Source: Euglena gracilis
Taxonomy: Eukaryota > Euglenida > Euglenophyceae > Euglenales
Reading direction: 5' to 3'
Length of the DNA: 64,000 nt
Assembly: GCA_039621445.1 (NCBI GenBank)
Contig: CP154954.1
Span: forward strand, 53,580,155-53,644,154
Every line of letters begins with the position of its first letter. Within the stretch, counting starts at the first letter, position 1. This document shows, one piece after another, positions 1 to 64,000 of this stretch. The position numbers and the translations under genes are program-made. Below the pieces are notes generated by a model. The model had not been told where the DNA came from. It was given only the letters and a program-made list of their open reading frames with translations, and did no database searches.

Positions 1-284
1 CGTTGGGTGTGCATTTGAATCCTGCAATTGGTGTGGTGCTCTTTTCTGTTGTGTTTTCTTGTGTGCTCAGCCCGTGTGAGCCGGATATTCTGTGTTTCAT
101 ATATCCACTGCATATTGTTCTGGTTTCATTGACAGAACTCCAGGCGGATTTACGGAGATCGAAAGAAATGCAAAGCAGTTGAAGGGTGAAACAGTGGGAA
201 GAGTAAGGCCAACCCAAGTCGCTGAATGCACCGCACCCCCACACGCGTGAGTGTGCCCGCCCATCCAGCATGCGCCGCGTGCAG

Positions 285-64000
<63,716 letters not shown>

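Overview
This window is nuclear DNA of a eukaryote, probably a unicellular alga or other protist. Short, GC-rich, well-coded exons (roughly 20-240 bp) are scattered through long low-complexity introns. The introns are full of G and C runs, long GT/CA and TATG microsatellites and small inverted-repeat elements. I saw no prokaryote-style operon, rRNA, tRNA or CRISPR array, and I cannot name the species.

Every exon I could support lies on the + strand. I list 94 exon calls, about 12 kb of coding sequence or roughly 4,000 residues. When the reading phase is followed from exon to exon (carry = 0, 1 or 2 codon bases handed to the next exon), roughly 80 of 93 junctions match. The simplest reading is therefore one giant gene that starts before base 1 and ends after base 64000. 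I do not recognise the protein. Most of it looks like alpha-helical scaffold. A P-loop NTPase core (Walker A, Walker B and a sensor-1-like strand) is split over exons at 54.5-56.1 kb, about 3,300 residues into the visible part. A Cys/His cluster lies at 36.5-36.7 kb. About a dozen junctions do not resolve, so a break into two or more genes is not excluded.

Layout: 0.3-30.6 kb holds exons 1-44, with introns mostly of 0.2-1.7 kb. 30.6-36.0 kb is one 5.4-kb intron containing a 3.5-kb composite element flanked by TATG microsatellites. 36-48.9 kb holds exons 45-68, including zinc-ligand-like and Ser/Pro-rich segments. 50-64 kb holds exons 69-94 with the NTPase.

The most striking non-coding signal is a set of at least twelve non-autonomous inverted-repeat elements sitting in the introns. 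Most have termini of the form CAGGG...CCCTG and exact 8-bp target-site duplications, which is the signature of hAT-superfamily MITEs. They explain many of the G/C-run islands. Splice sites are also unusual: about 34 donors start GTGT (often GTGTGC) instead of GTRAGT, several introns look GC-AG, and some acceptors end in AAG.
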